A stretch of DNA of 64,000 nucleotides from Loktanella sp. M215 (GCF_021735925.1 NZ_WMEA01000005.1:114869-178868); one strand, 5' to 3'; counted from the stretch's first letter, positions 1 through 8,571 are shown. Notes: generated by a model from the letters alone, not told the origin. Made by a program: numbers and translations.

Positions 1-577
1 CTTTGGGGGCGGATGTTTGGAGCCGCCGCACAATAGGCAGCAGCGTGTCATTCAAAATGGCCTGCGAGATGGGACCGACATGACGGTAGGCAATCGTGCC
101 ATCGGCGGCGACGATGTAAGTTTCAGGCACGCCGTATACGCCCCATTCGATTCCGGCGCGCCCATCGCGGTCGGCACCGATGCGGGCATAGGGATCACCC
201 AACTCATCCAGCCAGGCGCGGGCCTGTTCCGGCGGGTCTTTGTAATTAATACCATACAGCGGCACTTCGCCCGTTGTGCTGAACGCCATAAAGACCGGAT
301 GTTCGGCGCGGCAAGGTACACACCATGACGCAAACACATTGACGATCGACACATGGCCGGCAAGGTCCTGTGTCGATAGTCCATCGTCGCGACCAAGAAC
401 CGGAGGCAGGGCAAACGTCGGAACCTGTTTGCCGATCAAAGCGGATGGCAAAGTACTTGGCCCATTGAGCAATCCCCACGCGAACGTGGCAAGCAGGGCC
501 AGTGCCAAAATGGGCACCACTATCAGGACAGAGATCCCGCGGCGCGAAACGGGCTCTTGAGCGGGCGTTTTGGTCAT
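1..577 (-). CDS. DsbE/CcmG/TlpA-type thiol:disulfide interchange protein, 3' end cut by window
   Basis: Membrane-anchored periplasmic thioredoxin-fold protein, expected to reduce disulfides, for example apocytochrome or copper-site cysteines. One N-terminal membrane segment lies at about residues 13-35, the redox motif WCVPC at 85-89, and the cis-proline region GVPETY at about 149-154. The frame stays open to position 1, so at least 192 codons are visible and only the extreme C-terminus is missing. The ATG at 577-575 overlaps the TGA of the small upstream ORF (ATGA), which suggests translational coupling. Upstream small membrane proteins and a secreted Cys-rich protein hint at metal or redox stress. 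The family is clear; the partner is unknown. Confidence 0.85.
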   Translation of the reverse strand, partial: MTKTPAQEPVSRRGISVLIVVPILALALLATFAWGLLNGPSTLPSALIGKQVPTFALPPVLGRDDGLSTQDLAGHVSIVNVFASWCVPCRAEHPVFMAFSTTGEVPLYGINYKDPPEQARAWLDELGDPYARIGADRDGRAGIEWGVYGVPETYIVAADGTIAYRHVGPISQAILNDTLLPIVRRLQTSAPK

Positions 578-684
578 GGCCGGCCCTCTGATGTGCTATC
601 GCCGCTTAATTTGGTGACAGCCATCATGAGCCTGCTGAATGTAGTCCGATGCCGCCCGGCAGGCATGTCAGGGCACTTGATCAT
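574..684 (-). CDS. Small hypothetical ORF (36 aa) coupled to both neighbours
   Basis: A 36-residue ORF starting MIKCPDMPAG and ending SEGRP. Its ATG overlaps the stop of the preceding small membrane gene, and its stop overlaps the ATG of the DsbE-like gene, both as ATGA. No domain, signal peptide or membrane segment is recognisable, and the composition (Arg/Ser/Thr-rich) is not clearly protein-like. Its best support is the double overlap in a same-strand chain; it may instead be only a ribosome path that couples the flanking genes. Confidence 0.35.
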   Translation of the reverse strand: MIKCPDMPAGRHRTTFSRLMMAVTKLSGDSTSEGRP

Positions 685-815
685 TTTTTGCTCCATTTCC
701 TTTGAAGCCATATGCATAATAAGACCGATCCGGTGATGCTGATCAGGACCAACAGCACAAGGAATGCCCAAGCCAATCCCATGGTCAAAAGACTGTTGCC
801 GCTTCTGTCAAACAT
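681..815 (-). CDS. Small single-pass membrane protein (44 aa)
   Basis: A 44-residue ORF starting MFDRSGNSLLTMG with one hydrophobic segment at about residues 13-37 and a basic end (QRKWSKK). The pattern predicts a single-pass membrane peptide with a cytoplasmic positive tail. It follows another tiny membrane protein by 3 bases and overlaps the next ORF by ATGA, so it belongs to a tight minus-strand chain leading to the DsbE-like thioredoxin. No family is recognised. Clear membrane topology and chain position make it more credible than a chance ORF. Confidence 0.55.
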   Translation of the reverse strand: MFDRSGNSLLTMGLAWAFLVLLVLISITGSVLLCIWLQRKWSKK

Positions 816-818
816 CGC

Positions 819-941
819 CTACAGCGTCTTGTTTCTGTCCGAGCGGATGAATTTGATCAGCGCAACCACGGCGAGGATCAATACCGCCACGATCAGTAGC
901 CAAACCAAAGCCATCCCGATCATCATTCCACCATTCATCAT
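819..941 (-). CDS. Small single-pass membrane protein (40 aa), Met/Gly-rich N-terminus
   Basis: A 40-residue ORF starting MMNGGMMIGM, followed by one membrane segment (about residues 8-30) and a basic tail ending RSDRNKTL. Five methionines in the first ten residues, next to a metal/redox gene set, would suit a copper-handling peptide, but this is only suggestive. It lies 3 bases upstream of the 44-aa membrane protein and appears to be the first gene of the small-protein chain that ends in the DsbE-like gene. No family assignment is possible from sequence alone. Confidence 0.55.
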   Translation of the reverse strand: MMNGGMMIGMALVWLLIVAVLILAVVALIKFIRSDRNKTL

Positions 942-1169
942 AACGTATTCCTTTTTCTCTTCGCATTAGGTTTGTCCGGCGCCGGGACGTGCCTGTCGGT
1001 CGTTCACATGACAACCACAAAGCGCCTCAATAGGACGTTCACGTGGGTTTAAAGTTGTTCAATGGCCTGACCCTCGCATCCAAAGCGCAGATTTCGAGCG
1101 GCAGTGCGCCAGCGACGGATGTCGACGTCAGAAGATTGGCCAGAGTTTCTGAGGTTCGCATTAACCGGC

Positions 1170-1580
1170 CTAGCGGTCGGCGCAGTCCACCGGATCAGAT
1201 CGTTCAGACGATTTTCGTCGCAACAAAATCCGTCGCGGTGGCGAAAGATCGACGGCTGAAATAATCCCACTCGAAGTGTTCTCTGCAGTTCTTTCAAACC
1301 GATTTTGAGCCGGTCTGATGAAGGTCAGAAGGTTTGATGATGACAGAGAGAAACCAGCAGAACCTGCAGTGCATGGCACGATGCATGTCTTTTGACAGGG
1401 CATGTTATCGGTGCGCTTCATCGCCGCATTTTGATCGCAATCATCAACGAGAACAACGCTACTGACCGGCTCGACCGAGGTCACGTCGGACGTAGCGGCA
1501 TAGCTGGCGCCGGGAGCCACAAAGCTTCCAACAACGCTGGCAATCACGAAAATAAAGGCAATCAGGTGCTTCATCCGCAT
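1170..1580 (-). CDS. Secreted Cys-rich small protein, CopL-like
   Basis: A 136-aa protein with an N-terminal signal peptide (hydrophobic MKHLIAFIFVIASVVG, likely cleavage after SYA near residue 28). A Cys-containing middle follows (DDCDQNAAM, then MPCQKTCIVPC) and a Pro-Arg pair (SPPRRI). Length, signal, Cys/Met content and the Pro-basic motif resemble the small CopL/DUF2946-like proteins found beside copper genes, so a periplasmic metal role is inferred, not shown. A GGAAGG ribosome site lies 9 bases before the ATG. The C-terminal tail after the Pro-Arg motif is longer than usual. Compare the second protein of this kind at 52621-52950. Confidence 0.55.
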   Translation of the reverse strand: MRMKHLIAFIFVIASVVGSFVAPGASYAATSDVTSVEPVSSVVLVDDCDQNAAMKRTDNMPCQKTCIVPCTAGSAGFSLSSSNLLTFIRPAQNRFERTAENTSSGIISAVDLSPPRRILLRRKSSERSDPVDCADR

Positions 1581-2044
1581 CAGATGCGCCCTTCCAGTAG
1601 GGGGAAGTCAAATCACCATCGTGTCAAGCGACCGTCGTTTTGCCGGAAACGGCTTCCACTCGTGATCGTCGATGTTGCTGACGTTCTTACCGCTTGATGG
1701 TGCGACCCAAGTCTTGGGGTGGCCAAGTCCATCGCTGTACAGAGACAGGGCTACCCAGCACTGGTAAGAATAGGGAGCTGATATCAGCGTTATGAGTCAG
1801 TATTGCTGATGTTGCAACCATCCAGAAATGTCATCCGCTGCGCAAAGCAGGAATGTCACCAGGAGCGCCGGCGGCAGCAAGGTTTAGCAGCCCGGAGACC
1901 TCAAATATCGAAGGGATGATAAGCCTTGCGGGATCGCAAAGCGGACATTCGGGCGAGCCGCGGCGAAGGTCGCGTGAGCCCAAATGGACAATCTCTGCAC
2001 TGCGTCTGAAGCTCGCCTTGGAGCCATTGGTTTGGAAAAGTCGA
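1581..2044 (-). other. Intergenic region with two small palindromes
   Basis: This 464-base gap lies between the arsH stop and the start of the Cys-rich protein. No convincing gene is seen. It holds a perfect 13-base palindrome CCCAAGTCTTGGG at 1706-1718 and a perfect 12-base palindrome GCTGATATCAGC at 1777-1788. These could be operators for the gene chain running leftward from 1580, but no regulator is assigned. Confidence 0.4.
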
Positions 2045-2773
2045 TCAGATCGCCTTCTGATTGACGCGCGCCGACAAATCGGCTGCGCTTTCCTTCCGCT
2101 CGCTGTAGCGATCCAACAGGTAGTCCTTATTGTCTCTGGTCAGGATTGTGAACTTCATCAGCTCTTCCATGACATCAACGACCCGGTCGTAGAATGGCGA
2201 CGGCTTCATCCGGTCGGTATCGTCGAATTCCAGAAAGGCCTTCGGCGTGGAGGACTGGTTCGGAATCGTCAGCAGGCGCATCCAGCGCCCCAGGATGCGG
2301 AGCTGGTTCACGGCATTGAAGCTTTGCGAACCGCCGCTGACCTGCATGACGGCAAGCGTTTTACCCTGCGTCGGTCGCACACCGCCGAGGGACAGCGGAA
2401 TCCAGTCGATCTGGGTTTTCATGATGCCGGTCATGGCCCCATGCCGTTCTGGTGAACACCAGACCATCCCTTCGGACCAAGTGACCAGATCGCGCAGTTC
2501 CTGCACCTTGGGGTGTGTAGCCTCTGTATCGTCCGGCAGCGGCAGGCCAGATGGGCAATAGGTGCGCGTCTCGGCCCCCAACCGCGTCAGGATGCGGGCC
2601 GCTTCCTCGGTCATCAACCGGCTGAATGACCGGTCCCGGAGCGAACCGTAGAGCAGCAAAATACGTGGGGCGTGCGTTGCCCGCGCAGGCGCAAGCAGGC
2701 GATCCATGTCGATCGTCTCGAAATGCCCTTCTTCAATGTTCAGAGTATCAGCCAACGCGGTTTCCTTCCGCAT
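2045..2773 (-). CDS. arsH: Arsenical resistance flavoprotein ArsH
   Basis: A 242-aa NADPH-dependent FMN reductase-fold protein of the ArsH family, which oxidises trivalent organoarsenicals and reduces quinones or azo compounds in the cytoplasm. The flavodoxin-like phosphate-binding stretch is visible as [13 protein letters not shown] (about residues 39-51), followed by the family sequence [22 protein letters not shown] and [10 protein letters not shown]. Length is normal. It is the last gene of the arsenic operon, and its start overlaps the end of the glutaredoxin-type arsC by 26 bases, implying coupled expression under ArsR. An internal Met at MDRLLAPAR is an alternative start. Confidence 0.93.
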   Translation of the reverse strand: MRKETALADTLNIEEGHFETIDMDRLLAPARATHAPRILLLYGSLRDRSFSRLMTEEAARILTRLGAETRTYCPSGLPLPDDTEATHPKVQELRDLVTWSEGMVWCSPERHGAMTGIMKTQIDWIPLSLGGVRPTQGKTLAVMQVSGGSQSFNAVNQLRILGRWMRLLTIPNQSSTPKAFLEFDDTDRMKPSPFYDRVVDVMEELMKFTILTRDNKDYLLDRYSERKESAADLSARVNQKAI

Positions 2774-3170
2774 CGATCAGCAGCGTGCCGTCTTCCTTCA
2801 TCATCGGGCCGGGCGGCAGGCGGTCGAGGAGGTCCAGCACGGTCTCGCTCGGGCGGCAGAGGCGGACGCCTTTTGGTGAGCAGACGATGGGGCGGTTGAC
2901 CAGGATGGGATGCGTCAGCATCGCGTCCAGCAGCACGTCGTCGTCCACGGATGGATCGAGCAACCCCAGATCCGCGGCCGGGGATTTGGTGGTCCTGAGG
3001 GCGGTGCGCGGCGTCAGGCCGGCGGCGGCAAACAGGGCCAGAAGCTGCGGCCGGGTCCAGCCGGTGTCGAGGTAGGGGATGACCACCGGCACCTCGCCGG
3101 CCGCTTCGATGATGGCGAGGACGTTGCGGGATGTGCCGCAGTCGGGATTGTGATGGATGACGACAGTCAT
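2748..3170 (-). CDS. arsC: Arsenate reductase, glutaredoxin-coupled type
   Basis: A 140-aa ArsC of the Spx/ArsC thioredoxin-fold type, reducing arsenate to arsenite with glutaredoxin and glutathione. The catalytic Cys sits in [10 protein letters not shown] (residues 7-16), and the arsenate-binding Arg region is ILVNRPIV near residue 95. Length matches the family. The start ATG overlaps the stop of the ACR3 gene (ATGA), and arsH overlaps its end. The operon carries a second, unrelated arsenate reductase (4259-4768), so both biochemical routes to arsenite feed the same efflux carrier. Confidence 0.93.
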   Translation of the reverse strand: MTVVIHHNPDCGTSRNVLAIIEAAGEVPVVIPYLDTGWTRPQLLALFAAAGLTPRTALRTTKSPAADLGLLDPSVDDDVLLDAMLTHPILVNRPIVCSPKGVRLCRPSETVLDLLDRLPPGPMMKEDGTLLIDAEGNRVG

Positions 3171-4234
3171 GCTGAACCTCCTTCAGAGGGAAACCAGTGC
3201 TGGGTTCTGTTTGCGAATGCGACAAGTGAAAGCATGACCGGTACTTCCACCAGCACGCCGACGACCGTTGCCAGCGCTGCGCCCGACCCCAAACCAAACA
3301 GGCTGATCGCGACCGCTACGGCCAGCTCGAAAAAGTTGGACGTGCCGATGAGGGCGCAGGGGGCCGCGACGTTGAACGGGATGCCCCAAGCCCGCGCGGC
3401 CCCGTAGGCCAGAAAAAAGATGCCGTAGGACTGGATCAACAACGGCACGGCAATCAGGGCGATCACCAGCGGGCGCTCAAGGATCACCTCCCCCTGAAAG
3501 GCGAAGAGCAGCACGACAGTCACCAGCAAGCCGATGATCGAGAACGGCTGAACGCGAGACTTGAAGGTATCGACAGCGGCTCCGCCACCCTTGGCGATCA
3601 TGCGCTGTCGCGTCAGGTATCCGGCCAACAGCGGCAACATGACATAGAGGCCGACCGACAACAGCAGGGTGTCCCACGGCACGACGATGTTCGTCGCCCC
3701 CAGCAGGAAGGCCACGATGGGCGCAAAGGCGAAGACCATGACGACATCGTTCACGCTGACCTGCACGAGGGTATAGGTAGCGTCGCCGCGCGTCAGGTTC
3801 GACCAGACGAACACCATCGCGGTGCAGGGTGCCGCCCCCAGCAGGATCACGCCCGCCAGATAGGCCTGTGCGTCATCCGGCGGGATCAGCCCCGCAAAGA
3901 CGTGGTTGAAGAACAGCACACCGAGTGCTGCCATCGTGAAGGGCTTGACCAGCCAGTTGACGACCAGCGTGACGACCAGACCCTTGGGCTTGTCGCCGAC
4001 CTGGCGCAGCGCGCCGAAGTCCACACCCACCATCATGGGATAGACCATCGCCCAGATCAGCACCGCTACCGGCAAGTTGACTGACGCGATTTCCAGAGAG
4101 GCGAGTGCTGCAAACGCACCCGGAAACAGATTGCCGAGCAACAGCCCCGCGCCAATCGCCAGCGCCACCCAGACGGACAGCCAGCGTTCAAAAGGTCCCA
4201 GTCCCGCCGCAGCGGGAAGCGATGTATCGGTCAT
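3167..4234 (-). CDS. acr3: Arsenite efflux carrier ACR3 (ArsB)
   Basis: A 355-aa, about ten-helix inner-membrane carrier of the ACR3 family that exports arsenite. Recognisable ACR3 stretches include [18 protein letters not shown] (about residues 63-80), the motif [15 protein letters not shown] with the conserved Cys, and [14 protein letters not shown] near the C-terminus. Full length, with clean start and stop. It sits between the two arsenate reductase genes of the arsenic operon, 24 bases after the LMW-phosphatase-type arsC and overlapping the glutaredoxin-type arsC by 4 bases. Confidence 0.94.
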   Translation of the reverse strand: MTDTSLPAAAGLGPFERWLSVWVALAIGAGLLLGNLFPGAFAALASLEIASVNLPVAVLIWAMVYPMMVGVDFGALRQVGDKPKGLVVTLVVNWLVKPFTMAALGVLFFNHVFAGLIPPDDAQAYLAGVILLGAAPCTAMVFVWSNLTRGDATYTLVQVSVNDVVMVFAFAPIVAFLLGATNIVVPWDTLLLSVGLYVMLPLLAGYLTRQRMIAKGGGAAVDTFKSRVQPFSIIGLLVTVVLLFAFQGEVILERPLVIALIAVPLLIQSYGIFFLAYGAARAWGIPFNVAAPCALIGTSNFFELAVAVAISLFGLGSGAALATVVGVLVEVPVMLSLVAFANRTQHWFPSEGGSA

Positions 4235-4258
4235 GTCAGGCTTTCAGAAGAGTGGGGG

Positions 4259-4768
4259 TCAGTCGGCTTTGGCGGCAGACTTGCCAATGTCGTCGAGGTT
4301 GCGTTGCAGAGCCATCCGATCAAGCGAGCCAAGCGGTAGGCTGACGAAGATGGAAATGCGGCTGCGGAGCATCCGGTAGGTTTCCGCGAAGGCGAGCCGC
4401 TTGACGGCTTCGGGACCTTCGACCTTTACAGGATCAGGCACACCCCAATGGGCGGTCATCGGCTGACCCGGCCAGAATGGACATTCTTCGGCCGCCGCGT
4501 TGTCGCAGACGGTAAACACGAAATCCATCTGCGGCGCATCGGAGCTGGCAAATTCATCCCAACTCTTGGATCGTGCAAAGCCGGTGTCGTGGTGCAGGCC
4601 CCGAAGCAGATCGAGCGTGTAGGGGTGCGGTGCAGCTCCCGGCTTCGATCCGGCTGAATAAGCCTTGAATTTGCCCATCCCATCCCGGTTCATGATGGCT
4701 TCTGCGATGATCGACCGAGCAGAGTTTCCGGTGCAAAGGAACAGGACGTTGTAGATTTCCTTGGTCAT
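4259..4768 (-). CDS. arsC: Arsenate reductase, low-molecular-weight phosphatase type
   Basis: A 169-aa LMW protein-tyrosine-phosphatase-fold protein. The P-loop LCTGNSARS (about residues 10-18) matches the CX5R active site, and the phrase VFTVCDNAAAEECPFWPGQP supplies the later cysteines typical of ArsC phosphatase-type enzymes. It would reduce arsenate using a thiol relay. It follows arsR by 9 bases and precedes the ACR3 carrier, so it is under the ArsR operator. It is longer than the roughly 130-aa pI258-type enzyme and closer to the proteobacterial ArsC group. Confidence 0.92.
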   Translation of the reverse strand: MTKEIYNVLFLCTGNSARSIIAEAIMNRDGMGKFKAYSAGSKPGAAPHPYTLDLLRGLHHDTGFARSKSWDEFASSDAPQMDFVFTVCDNAAAEECPFWPGQPMTAHWGVPDPVKVEGPEAVKRLAFAETYRMLRSRISIFVSLPLGSLDRMALQRNLDDIGKSAAKAD

Positions 4769-4777
4769 GTCTGTCTC

Positions 4778-5110
4778 CTAACAGGCGCAGGCAAGTTCGT
4801 TGATGACCGGCTGGCACAGCTCCGGGCGACCGCCGCAGCAATCCTCCATCAAAAAAGCCAGCAGACCGCGCATCCCGTCCATGTCCGCAAAGTAGCGGAT
4901 GCTGCGCCCCTCGCGCTCACTCCGGATCAAGCCTGAACGCGCGAGGATCGCGAGGTTGGTCGACATCGTGTTTTGACGGACCCCGAGGGTGTCGCTGATG
5001 TCGCCAGCCGACATGCCGGCCTCGCCAGCTTTGATGAGAAGACGAAACACATCGAGCCGGGTGGCTTGACTGAGAGCGGCAAAAGCGTCGAGTGCGTTAT
5101 TTTTATCCAT
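4778..5110 (-). CDS. arsR: ArsR-family arsenite-responsive repressor
   Basis: A 110-aa winged-helix ArsR/SmtB repressor. The DNA-reading helix region is AGDISDTLGVRQNTMSTNLAILARSGLI, and the C-terminal end holds clustered cysteines (EDCCGG, PELC, ACAC) suited to binding arsenite. I place the start at the ATG MDKNNALDAF. A longer TTG-started frame to 5146 lacks a properly spaced ribosome site and would read through the operator. The operator at 5112-5129 ends one base before the ATG and overlaps a plausible promoter, so the gene may be translated from a leaderless mRNA. It is the first gene of the arsenic operon. Confidence 0.92.
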   Translation of the reverse strand: MDKNNALDAFAALSQATRLDVFRLLIKAGEAGMSAGDISDTLGVRQNTMSTNLAILARSGLIRSEREGRSIRYFADMDGMRGLLAFLMEDCCGGRPELCQPVINELACAC

Positions 5111-5111
5111 A

Positions 5112-5146
5112 TATCGAGAATTATCGATACAAGGGGTGCGGGTCAA
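5112..5146 (-). promoter_or_regulatory. ArsR operator overlapping the ars promoter
   Basis: An inverted repeat TATCGA-N6-TCGATA lies at 5112-5129, directly before the arsR ATG. On the minus strand a -35-like TTGACC (5146-5141) is followed after 17 bases by TAATTC inside the operator. Repressor binding would block the promoter. The predicted transcript start falls at or near the ATG. Confidence 0.6.
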
Positions 5147-5336
5147 GGTCCTTTTGAGGCCGCATTATCCGCTCAGCTGATCTCAGAGTCGTGCCAAAAA
5201 CGCCGTTTTGGCTCATGCGCACAGATGGCCTCGCGGCCTAAACAGAATTCGTGGTGAACCAAATAATCACGATCGGACTCGACATTGCGCGCATCAAAAG
5301 TATGCTTATGTATGACACATCATGAAAGGACGCGCC

Positions 5337-5600
5337 ATGCCTTCAGCTGAACGAATGACAATTACGATGCCAACAGATATGGCAGAGGCACTGCGCCAGA
5401 CCGTAGCTGGCGGCGAGTATGCCTCAACCAGCGAAGTTGTCCGCGAAGCGCTGCGCGACTGGACACGCAGCCGCAATGCCGAGCTGCGAGATCTTGAGGC
5501 CTTACGGAACGCGATCAAAGCTGGGCTGGACAGCGGGCCGGGTATTCCGGCTGACCAGGTGTTTGCCGAGCTGCGAGCGCGTTACGCCGACAAGTCATGA
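5337..5600 (+). CDS. parD: ParD-type ribbon-helix-helix antitoxin
   Basis: An 87-aa antitoxin with an N-terminal ribbon-helix-helix DNA-binding segment (RMTITMPTDMAEALRQTVAGGEYASTSEVVREALRD in short pieces from residue 6) and a charged C-terminal toxin-binding tail. I choose the second ATG (MPSAER) because AAGGA stands 6 bases before it; the ATG at 5322 lies 15 bases further upstream. Its stop overlaps the toxin ATG (ATGA). It should neutralise the ParE toxin and autoregulate the pair. Such pairs commonly stabilise plasmids and islands. Confidence 0.9.
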   Translation: MPSAERMTITMPTDMAEALRQTVAGGEYASTSEVVREALRDWTRSRNAELRDLEALRNAIKAGLDSGPGIPADQVFAELRARYADKS

Positions 5601-5896
5601 TCGTGGCAAACGTCGTTATCCTGCCCGCTGCACGGGCAGACATCATGGACATTGGCGATTTCATCGCGCTCGACAATCGCCCTCGCGCCGCATCGTTCGT
5701 GTTTGAGATCGAGGAAAAGATTGTCGAAGTAGGCGAGCGCCCAGACAGCTTCCAGAAGCGCGACGAACTGCATAAAGGGCTGCGTCACGCGCGGCATGGG
5801 CGTTACCTGATATTCTTCATCGAGGTAGGTGATGAAGTGCAGATCGTGCGTGTGATAGAAGGGTCGCGAGATTTGCCGCGTTTGTTTGAGCTTTAG
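5597..5896 (+). CDS. parE: ParE/RelE-fold toxin
   Basis: A 99-aa type II toxin of the ParE/RelE superfamily. The pattern LPAARADIMDIGDFIALDNRPRAASFVFEIEEK at the N-terminus, the GLRHARHGRYLIFF strand and VIEGSRDLPRL near the end are characteristic. ParE members poison DNA gyrase, while RelE members cut mRNA; sequence alone favours ParE because of its ParD partner. It overlaps the antitoxin gene by 4 bases. The pair sits beside a larger set of conflict genes. Confidence 0.9.
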   Translation: MIVANVVILPAARADIMDIGDFIALDNRPRAASFVFEIEEKIVEVGERPDSFQKRDELHKGLRHARHGRYLIFFIEVGDEVQIVRVIEGSRDLPRLFEL

Positions 5897-6053
5897 ATTG
5901 CGAGACCAGTGACAGGCGTTCAAAAAACGGTGGCTTCCGGCGAGGACAAAAACGGCTGGGTTTTTGACTGAAGGGCGCGAGGCGGTAGAGTTTCAACCGA
6001 AAAATTGTTGTCGGCTTCAAAAAGGGATGCACCCGGGATTGCGTCTCAGCCGG

Positions 6054-6860
6054 TCACTGGTGGCGCCAAACTTTGACTGCGGAAAGCACGAGGATGATCG
6101 CGAGCGCCGGGATTAAGATGCTGCCGGGAACGATGCCCAGCAACAAGCCACCGATGAAGGTTCCGGCGACCGACCCCGCCGCCATGACCACTATAAACGA
6201 CCTGTTCCGACCAAGTACTGCGAAACTCCGATCTTGGCTGTATCTGGCAAACCCAACAAGTATGGTGGGCAGGCTCACCGCAAGGGACAGCGATCCGGCC
6301 AGTTTGATGTCGACCCCGAAGACTAGAACGAGCGTGGGGATAAGCAACTCCCCACCGGCCACGCCCATGAGCGAGGCCACGACGCCGATCCCGAATCCTA
6401 GTGCGACACCAACGGCCATTTGCGCCTCGCCGGTCATTGGCGGCCCGGACGCGCTCACTTCATGGCCAAACAAGAGGACGGCGGCGATGCCAACCATCAG
6501 GATGGCTAGCACCTTGTAAAGCGTCTCGGGTTTCATACGCGTCGCCCAACCGGCGCCGACCCATGCGCCCAGTAAACTGCCGACCAGAAGGTTGAGGAGG
6601 ATCGGCCAACTGCCCGCGATATCCGCGAAGGGGATTGTTCCCGTGCGAAACGGCAAGGCGGTCGCGACGACGACTAGGCTCATTGCCTTGTTCAAGATGA
6701 CCGCTTCTAGGGCGCCGAAACGGAACAAGCCGATCAGGAGCGGCAGTCGGAATTCTGCGCCGCCTAGCCCGATCAGTCCGCCAAGCGTTCCGATGACGGC
6801 ACCACCGCCGAAGGCAGCAGGCAGCTTGCGCTTTGGGGTTGCGGGCGGCTGATCGGTCAT
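6054..6860 (-). CDS. TauE/SafE family membrane permease
   Basis: A 268-aa integral membrane protein of the TauE/SafE (DUF81) family, with about eight hydrophobic helices and the repeated Gly-rich pattern GGGAVIGTLGGLIGLGGAEFRLPLL near the start and GVVASLMGVAGGELLIPTL in the second half. Family members export sulfite, sulfoacetate or other sulfur anions, though many are uncharacterised. It stands alone between the ParDE pair and the ABC-3C genes. A link to the sulfite module at 28-34 kb is possible but not shown by position. Confidence 0.85.
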   Translation of the reverse strand: MTDQPPATPKRKLPAAFGGGAVIGTLGGLIGLGGAEFRLPLLIGLFRFGALEAVILNKAMSLVVVATALPFRTGTIPFADIAGSWPILLNLLVGSLLGAWVGAGWATRMKPETLYKVLAILMVGIAAVLLFGHEVSASGPPMTGEAQMAVGVALGFGIGVVASLMGVAGGELLIPTLVLVFGVDIKLAGSLSLAVSLPTILVGFARYSQDRSFAVLGRNRSFIVVMAAGSVAGTFIGGLLLGIVPGSILIPALAIILVLSAVKVWRHQ

Positions 6861-7388
6861 AGTCGGTATATTCCACCAGATATATTGGTTTCACCAGCTG
6901 CTAAACCCGCTCGCTTTTCTGTTCCTTACCTATCGCAGCGAAGCCCGGTGTCGGACACATACCTCTTGCCACAACCGTCTTCCCGAATACGCTCGCTTCT
7001 GAGACGGTCGCAAACTACCTCAATGGACGCTGCTAAAAACCCCGTTCAAAACCTCAGAGATTGTTGAAGGTTTGTGATCAGTCATATGGCGGGCAGGGCG
7101 ATGTCGTTTGCAAACCAGAAAAAAGTCAGTAATACTGACTTATCGCATAAGTAAAATTATGTTAAAAAAGCGCTCTTGAACTGCAGTGAACAGTTGGCTT
7201 GCAATCTCATGTTGCTCGAGTTTATCAGGCCGCAATCGGCCCAAAACCGCCACTAACTGCGGTCGCTCAGCGCTGCAGGCGTAGCCCGCTTTGCTGACAT
7301 TTGTAGGGCGCGCAGCATTTCGGTGATTGATGTTGTTGGCTCTAGTAGCTTCGCTATAAGTAGAAAAAGACCCGAGGCCCAAATCGAC
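6861..7388. other. Gene-free region before the ABC-3C operon
   Basis: About 530 bases with no convincing gene. It holds the promoter side of the leftward TauE/SafE gene and the upstream region of the rightward ABC-3C operon. A perfect 17-base palindrome AGTCAGTAATACTGACT lies at 7124-7140, about 250 bases before the first ABC-3C gene. Base composition becomes more AT-rich here than in the arsenic operon. Confidence 0.4.
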
Positions 7389-8348
7389 ATGTTTCAATAC
7401 TTTGATCTGAGCGACGACCAGTTCGAAAAAATCGTGGTCGCCATCGGCCAAAGACTGTTTGGTGCGGGTCTGATGGGTTTTGCGGCGGGTATCGACGGCG
7501 GCCGAGATGCGAAATTCAAGGGTACCGCTGATCTCTACCCATCGGCAGCCGGTCCTTGGACAGGTTGCACCATCATTCAGGCCAAACACACACATGGGAT
7601 TAACGCGTCATTTAGCGACCCGGCAGTCTGCAACATCGATAATCTCACCGGAATTATCTGTGACGAAATCCCGAAGATCAAAGCTCTCTATCAGAGCGGA
7701 GAAGCCCAAAACTATCTATTGGTTTCCAACCGAAAGCTGTCTGGCGTCGCCGAGCCAAAACTCGTTAAACTGATTTCAGATATGACCGGACTGTCGATAG
7801 AAAACATAGCACTTGCAGGGACGCAGCAACTCGATGATTGGCTAGAGCTCTTTCCTGACGCGCATGCTTCGTTGTCGATCAACCCACTGCAATCGCCGCT
7901 CATCGTTCGCCCCGATGACCTCGCCGACACGATCGAGGGTTTTCGCGAAGTTGTCCAGATTGTGACCTCGGATGAAGATCGCAGCACCCCCACCCCACGC
8001 ACCACTCTGGTTGAGAAAAATCGCCTCAACAACATGACACCGGACTTCGAGACCCTTTTGCGTAAGAGGTACTTGGAGCTTACAGCTGACATCCGCAGGT
8101 TCTTGGCCGACCCAATCAACGAAAGCTTCAAAGCCTCGTACCAGGAGGCTGTTGAAGAGTTCAATCTGAAGATCATCGCAAAACGAACCGACTATGACAC
8201 ATTCGACGATGTCTTCAACTATCTGCTCGACCTTCTGATTGCCCGGTCCGGCATTCTGAGGTCGAACAAGAGACTGACCCGCGCTATGCTGTATTACATG
8301 TATTGGAACTGTGACATCGGGAGGGACAAAGATGATCAGACCGTCTAA
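7389..8348 (+). CDS. ABC-3C system effector-like protein with Mrr-type nuclease fold
   Basis: A 319-aa protein that opens an ABC-three-component operon. Residues 34-66 (GIDGGRDAKFKG ... TIIQAKHTHG) carry the D and QxK pattern of PD-(D/E)xK restriction-endonuclease folds, as in Mrr-like nucleases. The remainder, about residues 200-319, is helical and resembles the C-terminal domain that defines ABC-3C effector proteins. I choose the ATG MFQYFDLSDDQFEKIV; a GTG at 7323 would add 22 residues of poorer quality. Its end overlaps the middle-component gene. Family placement follows the ABC-3C classification; the activity is inferred. Confidence 0.75.
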   Translation: MFQYFDLSDDQFEKIVVAIGQRLFGAGLMGFAAGIDGGRDAKFKGTADLYPSAAGPWTGCTIIQAKHTHGINASFSDPAVCNIDNLTGIICDEIPKIKALYQSGEAQNYLLVSNRKLSGVAEPKLVKLISDMTGLSIENIALAGTQQLDDWLELFPDAHASLSINPLQSPLIVRPDDLADTIEGFREVVQIVTSDEDRSTPTPRTTLVEKNRLNNMTPDFETLLRKRYLELTADIRRFLADPINESFKASYQEAVEEFNLKIIAKRTDYDTFDDVFNYLLDLLIARSGILRSNKRLTRAMLYYMYWNCDIGRDKDDQTV

Positions 8349-8571
8349 GCATGCCCACCCCGATCTCACAGTCATGAGCGTGGCAACGGTGATCTTGGAA
8401 CGACTCAAAACGAAGCGCACCGAGACTTATGCTGATCTGGTCATCCTCGTTGAAAAGCGCACGAAGAACGCAAAGACGCTTCTTCTGCCGGCCTTAAACC
8501 TCCTTTTCATGCTTGGGCTTATCCGATATCTGCCGAAGGCTGACCGCTTTGAGTATCTGGTGCAATCGTGA
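8332..8571 (+). CDS. ABC-3C middle component (winged-helix-like small protein)
   Basis: A 79-aa protein starting MIRPSKHAHPDLTVMSVA, with the sequence AKTLLLPALNLLFMLGLIRYLPKADRFEYL that fits a small winged helix-turn-helix. Small middle components of this size link the effector and the SMC-like ATPase in ABC-3C operons. A GGGAGGGA ribosome site precedes the ATG, which overlaps the end of the nuclease gene, and the stop overlaps the GTG of the ATPase gene (GTGA). The tight overlaps support a three-protein complex made in fixed proportion. Confidence 0.75.
   Translation: MIRPSKHAHPDLTVMSVATVILERLKTKRTETYADLVILVEKRTKNAKTLLLPALNLLFMLGLIRYLPKADRFEYLVQS

Noticed and set aside
1853..2455. A 200-aa plus-strand open frame
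   Set aside because: Overlaps arsH on the other strand and shows no recognisable family.
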